Shown: positions 27,223-37,200 of the stretch, piece by piece
How positions within the stretch are numbered: position 1 is the stretch's first letter
Layout: every line of letters starts with the position of its first letter
Source of the DNA: PMG-095 sp049324695
GTDB lineage: Bacteria; Myxococcota_A; Polyangia; Polyangiales; Polyangiaceae
Length of the DNA: 64,000 bases
Assembly: GCA_049324695.1 (NCBI GenBank)
Contig: JBMOMJ010000020.1
Span: forward strand, 1 to 64,000
Reading direction: 5' to 3'
The notes under the pieces: generated by a model
The model's database searches: none
What the model was told of the DNA's origin: nothing
Seen by the model: the letters and a program-made list of their open reading frames with translations, nothing else
Program-made: the position numbers and the translations under genes

Positions 27223-28011
27223 TCAGGTGCTGAGGATGTCGGCGATGGTGTAGCGGCGAGGAGGTTTGCCGACGAGGTGTTTGGCAGCGACGAGGGCGCC
27301 GCGGGCGAAGAGGTCGCGGCTGGAGGCGCGATGGGTGAGTTCGATGCGCTCGCCCGAGCCGAACAGGAAGACGGTGTGGTCGCCGATGACGTCGCCTCCG
27401 CGCAGAGCGATGACGCCCATTTCGTCGTTGCTGCGGGCTCCGACGTTGCCAGCGCGCTCGTTGAGCTCTTTGAGTTCCGGGCGAGCGGCGCGCGCTGCGT
27501 CGGCGAGGCGTTTGGCGGTGCCGCTGGGCGCGTCGATTTTGCGGCGGTGGTGAATCTCCATGATTTCGACGTCGAAGGCGTTGCCCAGACGGCGGACGGC
27601 TTGTTCGACGAGCTCGGCGAGGACTTGGACGCCGAGGCTCATGTTCGCGGACCACAAGACAGGGACGGCTTCGGCAGCTTTGTCGAGAGCGCGGCGGGCG
27701 GAGTCGTCGAGGCCGGTGGTACCGCTCACGAGAGCAACACGCTGACGCGCGGCGACGCTGAAGAGTGGAGCGACGGCACTGGCGGTGGAGAAGTCGATGA
27801 CGGCTTCGGCGCCGAGGAGCGCCGAGCCAACGTCGGCCGTGGTGACGACGCCGATTGGGCCGACTCCCGCGAGCTCACCGATGTCGCGACCGTGACCGGG
27901 ATCGCTCGAGCTGCAGGCGCCGCCCACGATTTCGACTTCGGGATCGGCGTGAGCGAGGCGCGCAACGGCGAGGCCCATGCGGCCGGTAACGCCGAAAATG
28001 GCGAGTTTCAT
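27223..28011 (-). CDS. dapB: 4-hydroxy-tetrahydrodipicolinate reductase
   Basis: The second committed enzyme of the diaminopimelate/lysine pathway, reducing HTPA with NAD(P)H to tetrahydrodipicolinate. The 262 residues begin MKLAIFGVTGRMGLAVARL with the Rossmann GxxGRMG motif. VIDFSTASA and LVSGTTGL match conserved family segments. The substrate-binding and catalytic motif EIHHRRKIDAPSGTA is complete, and FARGALVAAKHLVGK is near the end. The frame extends 15 codons upstream inside dapA, but ATG 28011 overlaps the dapA stop by four bases and gives the correct N-terminus. It is the last gene of the rseP-rsmB-dapA-dapB run. Its product supplies both lysine and peptidoglycan. Confidence 0.96.
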   Translation of the reverse strand: MKLAIFGVTGRMGLAVARLAHADPEVEIVGGACSSSDPGHGRDIGELAGVGPIGVVTTADVGSALLGAEAVIDFSTASAVAPLFSVAARQRVALVSGTTGLDDSARRALDKAAEAVPVLWSANMSLGVQVLAELVEQAVRRLGNAFDVEIMEIHHRRKIDAPSGTAKRLADAARAARPELKELNERAGNVGARSNDEMGVIALRGGDVIGDHTVFLFGSGERIELTHRASSRDLFARGALVAAKHLVGKPPRRYTIADILST

Positions 28012-28898
28012 GTGGCCTCGTAGGCGGCCATGGCGTCGGCGAGGCGTGCCTTGCAAGCGTCGCTCGCGGGAACCAGCGGCAAACGCATGGCGTCGTTCAT
28101 GCGGCCTTTGAGCGAGAGCGCGGCCTTGATGGGTTGAGGGCTGGGTTCGCAGAAGAGCGCGCGGTGGATCGCGAGGAGCTTCCTGTCTTTGCGCAGTGCT
28201 TCGCTGAAGCGACCGGCAAGCGCGTCTTCGACGACTTCGCTGACGGCGCGCGGATAGAGGTTGCTGGTGACGCTGATGACGCCGCGCGCACCGACGCTGA
28301 TGGCCGGCAATACGAGCGCATCGTCGCCCGACAAAACTAGGATGCGCCCTTCAGCACGGGCGAGCAGGTCTTGGCAGTAGCTGACGCCACCGCTTGCGTC
28401 TTTGAGGGCGACGACGTTGGGGGCGGCGTCGAGGATGCGCAGCAAGGTGTCGACGGCGAGATCGACCGCGCAGCGACCCAAGATGTTGTAGAGCATGACC
28501 GGCCCGTCAACGGCGGCCGCCACGGCGGTCACGTGCTGAAACAAGCCTTCTTGGGAGGGCTTGCTGTAATAGGGCATTACGATCATGACGCCGTCGGCGC
28601 CGGCTTCGAAAGCGGCCTTGGAGCTTTCGATGGTCTTCTTGGTGTTGTTCGAGCCGGTGCCCACGACGACCTTGGCGCGTCCCTTCGCCAAAGCGACGGT
28701 GCGGCGCGTGAGCTCGCGCTGCTCGCTGTCCGTCAAGGTGGGGCTCTCGCCTGTGGTACCGCACGGCACGAGACCTGCGATTTTGCCCTCGAGCTGGGTG
28801 CCAACGAGCGCCTCGAACGCGTTCCAGTCGACCGATGAGCCATCGGGACTGAGCGGAGTGACGAGCGCCGTATATGCGCCCGCGGGGAGCGATGTCAT
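28008..28898 (-). CDS. dapA: 4-hydroxy-tetrahydrodipicolinate synthase
   Basis: Condenses pyruvate with aspartate semialdehyde. The 296-residue TIM barrel shows TALVTPLSPDGSSVDW, LVPCGTTGESPTLT (the TTGE motif), GADGVMIVMPYYSKPSQEG, the Schiff-base Lys in NVVALKDASGG, and LSGDDALVLPAISVGARGVI. The active-site Tyr segment reads LYNILGRCAVD where most family members have YNVPGRT or YNVPSRT, so the conserved Pro and Thr are replaced while Tyr and Arg remain. The gene lies 56 bp after rsmB and overlaps dapB by four bases. Confidence 0.95.
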   Translation of the reverse strand: MTSLPAGAYTALVTPLSPDGSSVDWNAFEALVGTQLEGKIAGLVPCGTTGESPTLTDSEQRELTRRTVALAKGRAKVVVGTGSNNTKKTIESSKAAFEAGADGVMIVMPYYSKPSQEGLFQHVTAVAAAVDGPVMLYNILGRCAVDLAVDTLLRILDAAPNVVALKDASGGVSYCQDLLARAEGRILVLSGDDALVLPAISVGARGVISVTSNLYPRAVSEVVEDALAGRFSEALRKDRKLLAIHRALFCEPSPQPIKAALSLKGRMNDAMRLPLVPASDACKARLADAMAAYEAT

Positions 28899-28954
28899 GG
28901 CGATGCTCTGCCGCGTTTCTCGGTGAAAAACAAGTGACAGGGGCCGCTGTCGGC

Positions 28955-30253
28955 CTACCGTCGCGTGAAACTTGCGACAAAATACCCGTCGGTACCGTGA
29001 GCTCGCGGCAGCAGCCTGAGGTGAGAAGCCCCCTCCGGCGCAAGAACACGGGCTTCCTCGGCGTCGAAGGGAACGGGCTCGAGCACGTCGCGCACGCGCT
29101 CGACGACAGCTTCACCCTCGGCGGTGAGCACGCTGCACACGGCGAAAACTACACGGCCGCCGGCGCGCACGCGCGTCGACGCAGAGCGCAAAATGCTTTC
29201 CGCGAGCGCGCCGAGGCGCGCGGGATCTTCGGGTGCGAGACGCCGCGCGATTTCTGGGCGATGACGCAAGGTGCCAGTGCCGGTGCAAGGAGCGTCCACG
29301 AGTACGCGATCGAAGCCGTCGGGCACGTTGCCCACGCCGATGCTCCAATCGACCGCCGCGACGCTGGGCTCGGGCAAGCGCAAGCGCTGAAACTCGCTCT
29401 TCAGCGCTTCGAGCTTGGCCGGATGCAAGTCGGAAGCGAAAACTTGCCCGCGTTCGCCGACCAGCTCGGCAAGCAGCGACGATTTCTGGCCGCGCCCAGC
29501 GCATGCGTCGAGCACGCGTTCGCCAGGACGTGCACCAAGCAAGGCGCCGACGAGCTGAGCGCCCTCTTCTTGCACGACGAAGCTGCCATCGCTGTAGCCG
29601 GCGAGGGCTTTGGGATCGCCGAAACGCTCGAGCCGACGCGTGCGCGACGACACCCGGCCGGGGTTCGCATCACTTGCCCAGGCCGGAAGCTCGCGACCCG
29701 AAACCAATCGAATGCCGATTGCGGGTGCGATGTCGCCGCCGCCGAGCAGCGCCAGCGCTTCGTCTTCGCCAACGGCTTCTACCAGGCCTTGCCAGAGCCA
29801 CGCGGGAGCGCTCTCGCGCAAAGCCGCGTCTAGCCTGAGGCGCTCTTCGCTTGCGGCGAGCTTGCGCAGTACGGCGTTGGCAAACGCAGCCACGCGATCA
29901 CCACGGCGCTTTCTAACCAAAGTGACGGCAGCGTCGACCGCGGCGAAAGCTGGAACGCGGTCGAGCAGGAGCAGCTGATACGCTGCCACCAGCAGGTGCA
30001 GCCGCGTCTCTCGATCTTTGATGCCTTTGGGCGCATGACGCGCCAAGCGCGCTTCGAGTGCTGGTTGGGTGCGTAAGACTCCGTAGACGAGCTCGGTAGC
30101 GAGCCCTCGCTCGCGAGCGTCGAGCTGTGCCGCGCGGGAAAGCTCGGCATCGAGCGCCGCCGCTGCGAAGGCCTCGTCGACGAATACACGGCCGAGCACG
30201 CGGGCCGCGACGCTGCGCGCGGAAGGCGCGCCGTCTGCTTGTGTTTTTGCCAC
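28955..30253 (-). CDS. rsmB: 16S rRNA (cytosine-967-C5)-methyltransferase
   Basis: An m5C rRNA methyltransferase with an N-terminal NusB-like RNA-binding domain (about 10-140; AARVLGRVFVDEAF and LATELVYGVLRTQP). The C-terminal Rossmann methyltransferase includes the SAM motif RVLDACAGRGQKSSLLAEL, the conserved DAPCTGTGTLRHRPEI, and the catalytic Cys segment VFAVCSVLTAEGE. I prefer GTG at 30253 (GAGAGA upstream, just after the rseP stop); the frame is also open to ATG 30298, inside rseP. The product is about 432 residues. It sits between rseP and dapA on the same strand. Confidence 0.92.
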   Translation of the reverse strand: MAKTQADGAPSARSVAARVLGRVFVDEAFAAAALDAELSRAAQLDARERGLATELVYGVLRTQPALEARLARHAPKGIKDRETRLHLLVAAYQLLLLDRVPAFAAVDAAVTLVRKRRGDRVAAFANAVLRKLAASEERLRLDAALRESAPAWLWQGLVEAVGEDEALALLGGGDIAPAIGIRLVSGRELPAWASDANPGRVSSRTRRLERFGDPKALAGYSDGSFVVQEEGAQLVGALLGARPGERVLDACAGRGQKSSLLAELVGERGQVFASDLHPAKLEALKSEFQRLRLPEPSVAAVDWSIGVGNVPDGFDRVLVDAPCTGTGTLRHRPEIARRLAPEDPARLGALAESILRSASTRVRAGGRVVFAVCSVLTAEGEAVVERVRDVLEPVPFDAEEARVLAPEGASHLRLLPRAHGTDGYFVASFTRR

Positions 30254-30260
30254 GGTCTCT

Positions 30261-31937
30261 CTACTCGGCGACGCCCTTGGCAAGCGCCGAGATGCCATCC
30301 CAACGCCGCTCCACGTCGTTCTTGAATGCCAACAACATTAGGCCCATTAGCACCGCCATCCCCGCGATGTGCATCACTTCGCGAGCACGCAGCGGCAGCG
30401 GGCGGCGCAGCGCGCCTTCGATCAAAAAGAACAAGAAGTGGCCACCATCCAACACCGGAATCGGGAGCAGATTGAAGAGGCCCAGGTTGATGCTGATGAA
30501 TGCCATCACCCACAAGAAATTGTCCGTGCCTTTACGGCCCTCTTCTCCCGCGACCTCGAAGATGGTGATCGGCCCAGACAGCGACTTCAAGCTGACGCGA
30601 CCCTGTACGACACGCACGATGCCAACCAGCACGAAGCGCGTCATATCAACGGTCTCTTCGAAGGCTTTTTCGAAGGCGTAACGGATGGGCGCCGGGTGCG
30701 AAACACGCTCTTCCGGCGCAACCGGCAACCAGTGCTGAATCGGCAAGACGTAGCGCTCGAATGAGCGACCACTCTCGTCGGTGAACTCCTCGCGCCGCAG
30801 CTGAATGGTGCCAGAACGGGCGCGCCCATCGCGTGCGGAGTGGAAGTCGATGCGATGTGGACGATCTGGCTCGGCCAGTAGGCGCTCACAGAAGGTCGAC
30901 CACGCGGGCACGACTTCGTCGTCGAGCCGCACGATCTTGTCCCCGGGGCGCATGTCCGCCTTGTAGAACACTGAGTCTTCGGGAACGATCGCCGGGTAGA
31001 GATCCCCGAGCTCGATTCCGGTGCGCTCGAACAACGTGGTGCCGGTTGCATCGGGCGTGATGGCGATCACTCCGGCTTCGAGCACCGCCATGTCTGCCAA
31101 GCCACCCAGCGCATCCGGCAGGAAGACTGGGCGCAGGTAGGTGATTGGCAACGTCTCGCCGGCGTTGTCGCTGAAGGCTTCGCTCAAGTCGGTGAAGCGA
31201 CGCACGGGGGCACCACCCACATGAGTAATCATGTCGAAGGTGCGCAATCCCGCGCGGTATGCCGGCGATTCGGCATTGGGCACGCCGACGACGGGCGCCG
31301 GCGGGCTCGGCTGAATGCCGATGGTGCCGATGCGCTCGACGATGTCGAGCTGGCGCCGCTCGACTTTGTCCTCGACTACCACTTCGACGTCGGTGTGCTT
31401 GTTGTCGCGAAACACCTTGAAGCGCAGCGCCTTGCCCGGGCTCTTGGCGATGATGCGCTTCAACTCGTCGAAGGTGCCAATCTCTTCCCCGTCGACCGAC
31501 ATCACGCGATCGCCGGGCAACAGCTTGCCGTCGGCGGGGTGATTCGGCAGCACCACTCCCACCGTCGGCGGCAACAGCGGCCCGTCGCTCACGAACACGG
31601 AGAAGTAGAGCAGTACCGGGAAAATCAGATTCATGGCGGGCCCGGCCAACACCACCACGATGCGCTTGTAGACGGGCAGCGACTCGAAGGTGCGCTTCCT
31701 ATCTTCGGGAAGCACCACGTCGCTCTTCGACTCTTCCAGCATGCGCACGTAGCCGCCGAGCGGAAGCAACGAAATGCAGTACTCGGTCTCCCGCCCGCGC
31801 AAGCGCAAGATCTTGGGGCCGAAGCCGAGGCTGAAGGTGATGACCTTCACGCCGAACGCCTTGGCGAACAAGAAGTGGCCGAGCTCGTGAACGAAGATGA
31901 GCGAGCTGACGAGGACGACCGCGTAGACTACGTCCAT
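30261..31937 (-). CDS. rseP: RIP metalloprotease RseP (site-2 protease)
   Basis: An intramembrane zinc protease that cleaves anti-sigma factors in the envelope stress response. Residues 16-26 read VHELGHFLFAK, the HExxH motif in the first transmembrane helix. The second membrane segment is MNLIFPVLLYFSVFV. Two PDZ regions follow (about 125-200 and 215-330). The third zinc ligand region, LLPIPVLDGGHFLFFLIEG, lies near residue 495, with a last helix after it. At 558 residues it is about 100 longer than the E. coli protein, mostly in the PDZ and post-PDZ region. It is the first gene of the operon leading to rsmB and dapAB. No cognate anti-sigma/sigma pair is visible in the window. Confidence 0.94.
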   Translation of the reverse strand: MDVVYAVVLVSSLIFVHELGHFLFAKAFGVKVITFSLGFGPKILRLRGRETEYCISLLPLGGYVRMLEESKSDVVLPEDRKRTFESLPVYKRIVVVLAGPAMNLIFPVLLYFSVFVSDGPLLPPTVGVVLPNHPADGKLLPGDRVMSVDGEEIGTFDELKRIIAKSPGKALRFKVFRDNKHTDVEVVVEDKVERRQLDIVERIGTIGIQPSPPAPVVGVPNAESPAYRAGLRTFDMITHVGGAPVRRFTDLSEAFSDNAGETLPITYLRPVFLPDALGGLADMAVLEAGVIAITPDATGTTLFERTGIELGDLYPAIVPEDSVFYKADMRPGDKIVRLDDEVVPAWSTFCERLLAEPDRPHRIDFHSARDGRARSGTIQLRREEFTDESGRSFERYVLPIQHWLPVAPEERVSHPAPIRYAFEKAFEETVDMTRFVLVGIVRVVQGRVSLKSLSGPITIFEVAGEEGRKGTDNFLWVMAFISINLGLFNLLPIPVLDGGHFLFFLIEGALRRPLPLRAREVMHIAGMAVLMGLMLLAFKNDVERRWDGISALAKGVAE

Positions 31938-32116
31938 CCCGTCACTCTTCCGAAACGCGCGCGAATCGCCGAGACGGGTTCCGCCGAGTCGACGGTGCTT
32001 GGTAGCAGAGAGCGAGATCGCGAGCGGTCATCTAGCGGCAATGCCGGGTACGCCGGGCCGGCGCACGGCGCCGAGCGTAGCACGCGATGCCAGGGCCGGG
32101 TAGCGTAGCTGTCGCG
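31938..32116. promoter_or_regulatory. Divergent promoter region between rseP and the thioesterase gene
   Basis: A 179-bp spacer that must hold promoters for the rseP operon (minus) and the thioesterase-GH43 pair (plus). No clear consensus boxes or operators were seen. The sequence is GC-rich with GCCGGG/CCCGGC-type local symmetry. Confidence 0.35.
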
Positions 32117-32611
32117 ATGACCGCTCCCAAGAAAAAGACGCCCGAAAGCTCGCGAGTGAAGCTCCATCAGCTGATGCTGCCCGAACACGGCAATGCGCTC
32201 GGCAACGTGCACGGCGGGCTCATCATGAAGATGGTCGACGAAGCCGGCGCAATCGCCGCGATGCGCCACGCGCAACGGCCGTGCGTCACCGTCGCCATCG
32301 ACTCGATGACGTTTCGCCAAGCCGTGCACATGGGCGAGCTCTTGATGTGCGATGCACGCGTGACGTACGTGGGCCGCACGTCGATCGAAGTCAGCGTACG
32401 CGTTACGGCGGAGAACCCAATCACGTCTGCCGTCACACACACCAACTCGGCTCACCTGGTCTACGTCGCGATCGGTGACGATGGGCGCCCGACACAGGTG
32501 CCAACGCTCGAGCTCGAAACGGAAGAGGACCAACGTGCACACGCCGAAGGTGAGCTGCGTCAACGCGAGCGCCTGGTGCGCGCACAACGCGAACGCGCGC
32601 ACCTGCCATGA
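32117..32611 (+). CDS. Acyl-CoA thioesterase (hotdog fold, YciA/BFIT-like)
   Basis: A 164-residue single hotdog-domain thioesterase. VKLHQLMLPEHGNALGNVHGGLIMKMVDEAGA carries the conserved N-x-x-GxxHGG-x-(7)-DE active-site pattern of this group. VTVAIDSMTFRQAVHMGEL and ITSAVTHTNSAHLVYVAI complete the fold. The C-terminal 30 residues are highly charged. These enzymes hydrolyse acyl-CoA and act as hexamers or trimers of dimers; chain-length preference cannot be read here. ATG at 32117 was chosen by similarity, since the frame is open to 32087. The stop overlaps the start of a GH43 gene as ATGA, an unexpected pairing. Confidence 0.88.
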   Translation: MTAPKKKTPESSRVKLHQLMLPEHGNALGNVHGGLIMKMVDEAGAIAAMRHAQRPCVTVAIDSMTFRQAVHMGELLMCDARVTYVGRTSIEVSVRVTAENPITSAVTHTNSAHLVYVAIGDDGRPTQVPTLELETEEDQRAHAEGELRQRERLVRAQRERAHLP

Positions 32612-34113
32612 CGCCAACGATACCCGCACCGATTTTGCGCGGGTTTTATCCCGACCCCAGCATTTGTCGAGTCGGCCATGATTTCTATTTGGCGACGAGT
32701 ACGTTCGAGTACTTCCCCGGCGTCCCCATCTTTCACAGTCGCGATTTGGTGAATTGGCGCCAGCTGGGGCACGCACTCACGCGCGATAGCCAGCTCTCAC
32801 TCGTTGCAGCAAAGAGCTCGGGAGGGATCTACGCGCCCACCTTGCGCCACCACAACGGCGTCTTTTATTTGGTGACGACCAACGTCTCGGGCGCTGGCAA
32901 CTTCTACGTGACCGCACGCGATCCTGCTGGAGAGTGGTCGGAGCCGGTGTGGCTCCCCGAAGAAGCTGGCTGGATGGATCCGTCGTTGTTCTTCGATGAC
33001 GATGGCAAGGTGTACTTCACGCGCCACGGCGACGGCGAACGCGGTTGCGTCTACCAAGCAGAGCTCGACATCGCGACCGGCAAGTTGAAGCAGGCGCCGC
33101 GTAAGATTTGGTCGGGAACGGGCGGCGTATGGCCCGAGGGTCCGCATTTGTTCAAGCGCCACGGCTGGTACTATCTGACCATCGCGGAGGGCGGTACCGG
33201 CTACGACCACATGCAAACCATCGCTCGCGCGAGATCACCGTTCGGACCATTCGAGAGCTGTCCAGGAAATCCCATTCTCACGCACCGTGATCGACCGGAG
33301 CATCCAATTCAGGCAATCGGTCACGCCGATTTCGTGGAAGACGCAGCGGGACGCTGGTGGATGGTGTTCCTCGGCGTTCGCCCTGCCACACCGAGGCATC
33401 ATCACTTGGGCCGCGAAACCTTCCTCGCGCGAGTGCAATGGTCATCTGATGGGTGGCCCGAAGTGAATTTCGGAGACGTGCCGGAAGGCCTACCCAATGC
33501 GCAACCCTGGCCGAATTTCGCCGCACGCGACGACTTCGACGCGCCGGAGCTTGGCCTCGAATACAACTTCGTGCGCAATCCGGAGCGCGAGCGCTACCAG
33601 CTCGCTGCCCGCGCCGGGTATCTGCGATTGTTAGCGAGCGCCACGGGCCTGGACGAAGTGGGTCCACCGACGTTTGTGGGCAGGCGGCAAGCGCATTTCG
33701 AGTGCACGATGCGTGCGGCGTTGGAGTTCGAGCCGCGCTACGAGAGCGATGAGGCAGGCCTTGTGTTGCGGGCGAACGAAGCGCATCACTACGCGCTCCT
33801 CGTGGTCTCGCGCGCAGAGGGTCGGCGTGTGATCGTGCGCGCGCGACGCAGAGGCATCGCTGAGCTAATTGCAGACGCCGAACTCGGGCCGGGGCAGGTT
33901 GTGCTCGAGATTCGCGCGACGCGGGAGCGTTACGAATTTTCATGGGCGCAAGGAACAAGAGCCTCGCTGTGCTCGTTGCCTACATGCGACCTCTCCACCG
34001 AGACTGCGGGTGGCTTTACCGGCGTCTACACGGGCATGTACGCGCGAAGCCGGAGTGGCGCGGCGCCGCCCGCCGATTTCGATTGGTTCGAATACGCTCC
34101 GGGCGGCGAGTAG
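32608..34113 (+). CDS. Glycoside hydrolase family 43 (beta-xylosidase/arabinofuranosidase-like)
   Basis: A 501-residue GH43 enzyme with no signal peptide. The five-bladed propeller (about 1-300) shows the catalytic base in GFYPDPSICRVG, the pKa-modulating Asp in WMDPSLFFDDDG, and the acid Glu in GVWPEGPHLFKR. STFEYFPGVPIFHSRDLVNW is also a family hallmark, and these place it near the GH43 subfamily 11/12 beta-xylosidases. The C-terminal beta-sandwich (about 310-500; RDDFDAPELGLEYNFVRNP) is typical of that group. It likely acts in the cytoplasm on imported xylo-oligosaccharides, in contrast to the exported PL3, GH45 and GH74 enzymes nearby. Its start overlaps the thioesterase stop by four bases. 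Confidence 0.9.
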   Translation: MTPTIPAPILRGFYPDPSICRVGHDFYLATSTFEYFPGVPIFHSRDLVNWRQLGHALTRDSQLSLVAAKSSGGIYAPTLRHHNGVFYLVTTNVSGAGNFYVTARDPAGEWSEPVWLPEEAGWMDPSLFFDDDGKVYFTRHGDGERGCVYQAELDIATGKLKQAPRKIWSGTGGVWPEGPHLFKRHGWYYLTIAEGGTGYDHMQTIARARSPFGPFESCPGNPILTHRDRPEHPIQAIGHADFVEDAAGRWWMVFLGVRPATPRHHHLGRETFLARVQWSSDGWPEVNFGDVPEGLPNAQPWPNFAARDDFDAPELGLEYNFVRNPERERYQLAARAGYLRLLASATGLDEVGPPTFVGRRQAHFECTMRAALEFEPRYESDEAGLVLRANEAHHYALLVVSRAEGRRVIVRARRRGIAELIADAELGPGQVVLEIRATRERYEFSWAQGTRASLCSLPTCDLSTETAGGFTGVYTGMYARSRSGAAPPADFDWFEYAPGGE

Positions 34114-34270
34114 GCGGAAAAAACGCAAACCTCCCCTCTCGTCCAGTGGCACGGCCGAGCGCGACGGAGTAGTTTGCCGGTGCTTCGTCGGCCACGCGGC
34201 CCGAAGGCCACAGGATACTTGCTGGCCCGCGCTGCGTCGCCCCGGAGAGGAAGCTGAAATCGCGCTCGCC

Positions 34271-37200
34271 ATGCTCACCTGGGTCGCCAAAAAACTGTTC
34301 GGTACCTCCAACGATCGCGCCATCAAGCGCATGCAACCGCTCGTCGTTCGCATCAACCAGCTGGAGGACTCGCTGAAGAAGCTGTCCGACGCGGAACTCA
34401 AGGCCAAGACGCCGGAGTTCAAGCAGAAGCTCGAGAACGGTGCGACGCTCGACGATATTCTGGTCGAGGCGTTCGCGGTGTGTCGCGAAGCCAGCCGCCG
34501 CGTACTGCGCATGCGCCACTACGACGTGCAGCTCATGGGCGGCATGGTGCTGCACCGCGGCTCGATCGCCGAGATGCGAACCGGCGAAGGCAAGACTTTG
34601 GTGGCGACCACCGCGGTGTACTTGAACGCGCTCGAAGGCAAGGGCGTGCACCTCATCACGGTGAACGACTATCTCGCCAAGCGCGATGCGGAGTGGATGG
34701 GGCGACTGTATACATGGCTCGGCCTCAGCATCGGCACGATCGTCAACGGGCAGAGCGACGAAGAAAAGAAGCGCTCGTATCAGTCGGACATTTGTTACGG
34801 CCAGAACAACGAGTTCGGCTTCGATTACCTGCGCGACAACATGAAGTACTCGTCGCTCGCGTACTGCCAGCGTCCGTTGAACTTCGCAATCGTCGACGAG
34901 GTCGACTCGATTTTGATCGACGAGGCGCGCACGCCGCTCATCATCAGCGGCACCGCCGAAGCAGCCAGCGAGAAGTACCGCACCCTGAACGAGGTGGTGG
35001 CCCAGCTGCGCAAGGACGAGCACTTCAACACGGACGAGAAAGGCTTCAGCGCCACGTTGACGGACGAAGGCGTGGAGTTCGTGCAACAGGCGATTGGCAT
35101 CGGCAACCTGTACGACCCGGTCAACATTCAGTCGCTGCACATCTTGAATCAGCTGCTGCGCGCGCACGCTCTCTACAAGCGCGACCAGCACTACATGGTG
35201 AGCCCCGACGGCAAGGTGCTCATCATCGACGAGTTCACCGGCCGCGTGCTACCGGGCCGCCGCTGGAGCGACGGCTTGCACCAAGCGGTCGAAGCCAAAG
35301 AGAACGTGCGGATTCAGGAAGAGAGTCGCACCATGGCGACGATCACTTTCCAGAACCTATTCCGCATTTACAAGAAGCTGGCCGGCATGACCGGCACCGC
35401 CGAGACGGAAGCGCAAGAGTTCTCGTCGACATACAAGCTCGACGTGGTGGCCATCCCCACGAACAAACCGATGGTGCGCGTCGACGATCACGACGTGGTC
35501 TACAAGACGGAGCGCGAAAAGTTCAACGCGCTGGTGCGCGACATCATCACGCACCATGAGGCAGGTCGCCCGGTGCTGGTCGGAACCACGAGCGTCGAGA
35601 AGAGCGGCGCCATCGCGCGCATCCTCAAGAAGAAGGGCATTGCCCACAACGTGCTGAACGCCAAACACCACGAGAACGAAGCGTTCATCGTGGCGCAGGC
35701 CGGCAAGCGCGGCGCAGTGACCGTCTCGACCAACATGGCAGGCCGCGGCACCGACATCATGTTGGGCGGCAACGCCGAAATGCTCGCCAGGTGGGAGCTG
35801 AAGCAGCAGGGCATGGAGCCCGAGAGCCACCCAGAAGAGTTGAAGAAGCTCATCGAACGCCACGAGGCGGAGTGCAAAGCCGAGCACGACGAGGTGATCG
35901 GCATCGGCGGCCTGTACATCATCGGCACGGAGCGCCACGAATCGCGCCGCATCGACAACCAGCTGCGCGGCCGCGCTGGTCGTCAGGGTGATCCGGGTTA
36001 CAGCAAGTTCTACCTATCGCTCGAAGACGATTTGATGCGCATCTTCGCGGGCGACCGAGTCAAAAACTTGATGGATCGCATGGGCATGCCCGACGACGAG
36101 CCCATCGAGCACCCACTCGTCACGCGCAGCATCGAGAACGCGCAGCGCAAGGTCGAGGAGCGCAACTTCGACGTACGCAAGAACCTGCTCGAGTACGACG
36201 ACGTAATGAACGCGCAACGCAAGACGGTGTACGCGCTACGCCAACAGCTCTTGCTCGGCCGCTATACGCCAGAAGAGACGGACGACGAAGGCAAGTCGCT
36301 CGGCACGCTCCGCGAGATCAAGCCGGATCCTGCGATCGCCGAGTTGGTCGGCAAAGAAGTCGCCATGATGGTGGGTCTGTTCTGCGATCCGCAGCTGCAG
36401 CCAATCGGCGACGACAAGAAGCCGCGCGCCCCAACCCGCGCGGAGATCGAGAAGGCCGGCAACATCGTGGAGCTCGAGCAGCTTCGTCACGAGGTATACG
36501 ACTACTGGGGTGTGAAGCTGGATTTCCCGGAAGGGAAGCCACAACGCGCCATCGACGTGTACGATCAGCTCGAAAGCTTGGTCCCGCAGGGGCTGACCGA
36601 GCAGCGCGAGCGCGTACTCGATCTCATCGATCGCGTCGTCGGCGCGATTGTGGAGGAGAGCTGCCCCCCCAACAAGCAACCAGAGGATTGGGACTGGGCC
36701 GGCATGTTCCAGGGCTTCGAAGAGCACTTCAAGGAGCGACCAGATCAGAAGATCGATGAGCTCGGCGACGCAGAGCTCGTCGTGCGGCGCCTTTACGACA
36801 CGGCTGCGGAAATCTATAAGAAGAAGGAAGCGGAGCTCGGTGTCGAAACCACGCTGCGCATGTTCCGCCACATGTACATCGAGGGCATCGACGAGATTTG
36901 GGTCGACCACCTCTCGAACATGGAGCACCTGCGCGATGGCATCGGCTTGCGCGGCTACGGTCAACGCGATCCCAAGAACGAATACAAGAAAGAGTCGTAC
37001 GACTTGTTCTTGACGATGATGGCGAAGATCTCGAGCAGCGTGGTCGTGCGTCTGTTCGAGGCTCGCCCGCGCCGCCGCGAGGAGCTAGCTGCCGCCGAAG
37101 CCGCCGCCGCGCGCCGTTATCAGGAGGAGCTGGACCACACGGTTGCGCAACATCCCACCGCGGAGAGCGAAGATCCGGCGGCGTTGCTTGCCGAGCTGCA

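Noticed and set aside
26888..27655. 255-codon minus-strand frame across the lgt/dapB spacer
   Set aside because: Extremely Arg/Pro-rich, overlaps dapB in another frame, and crosses the degenerate repeat.
33869..34270. Upstream extension of the secA frame
   Set aside because: It overlaps the GH43 gene in another frame, and SecA proteins start at the MLTWVAKKLF equivalent.
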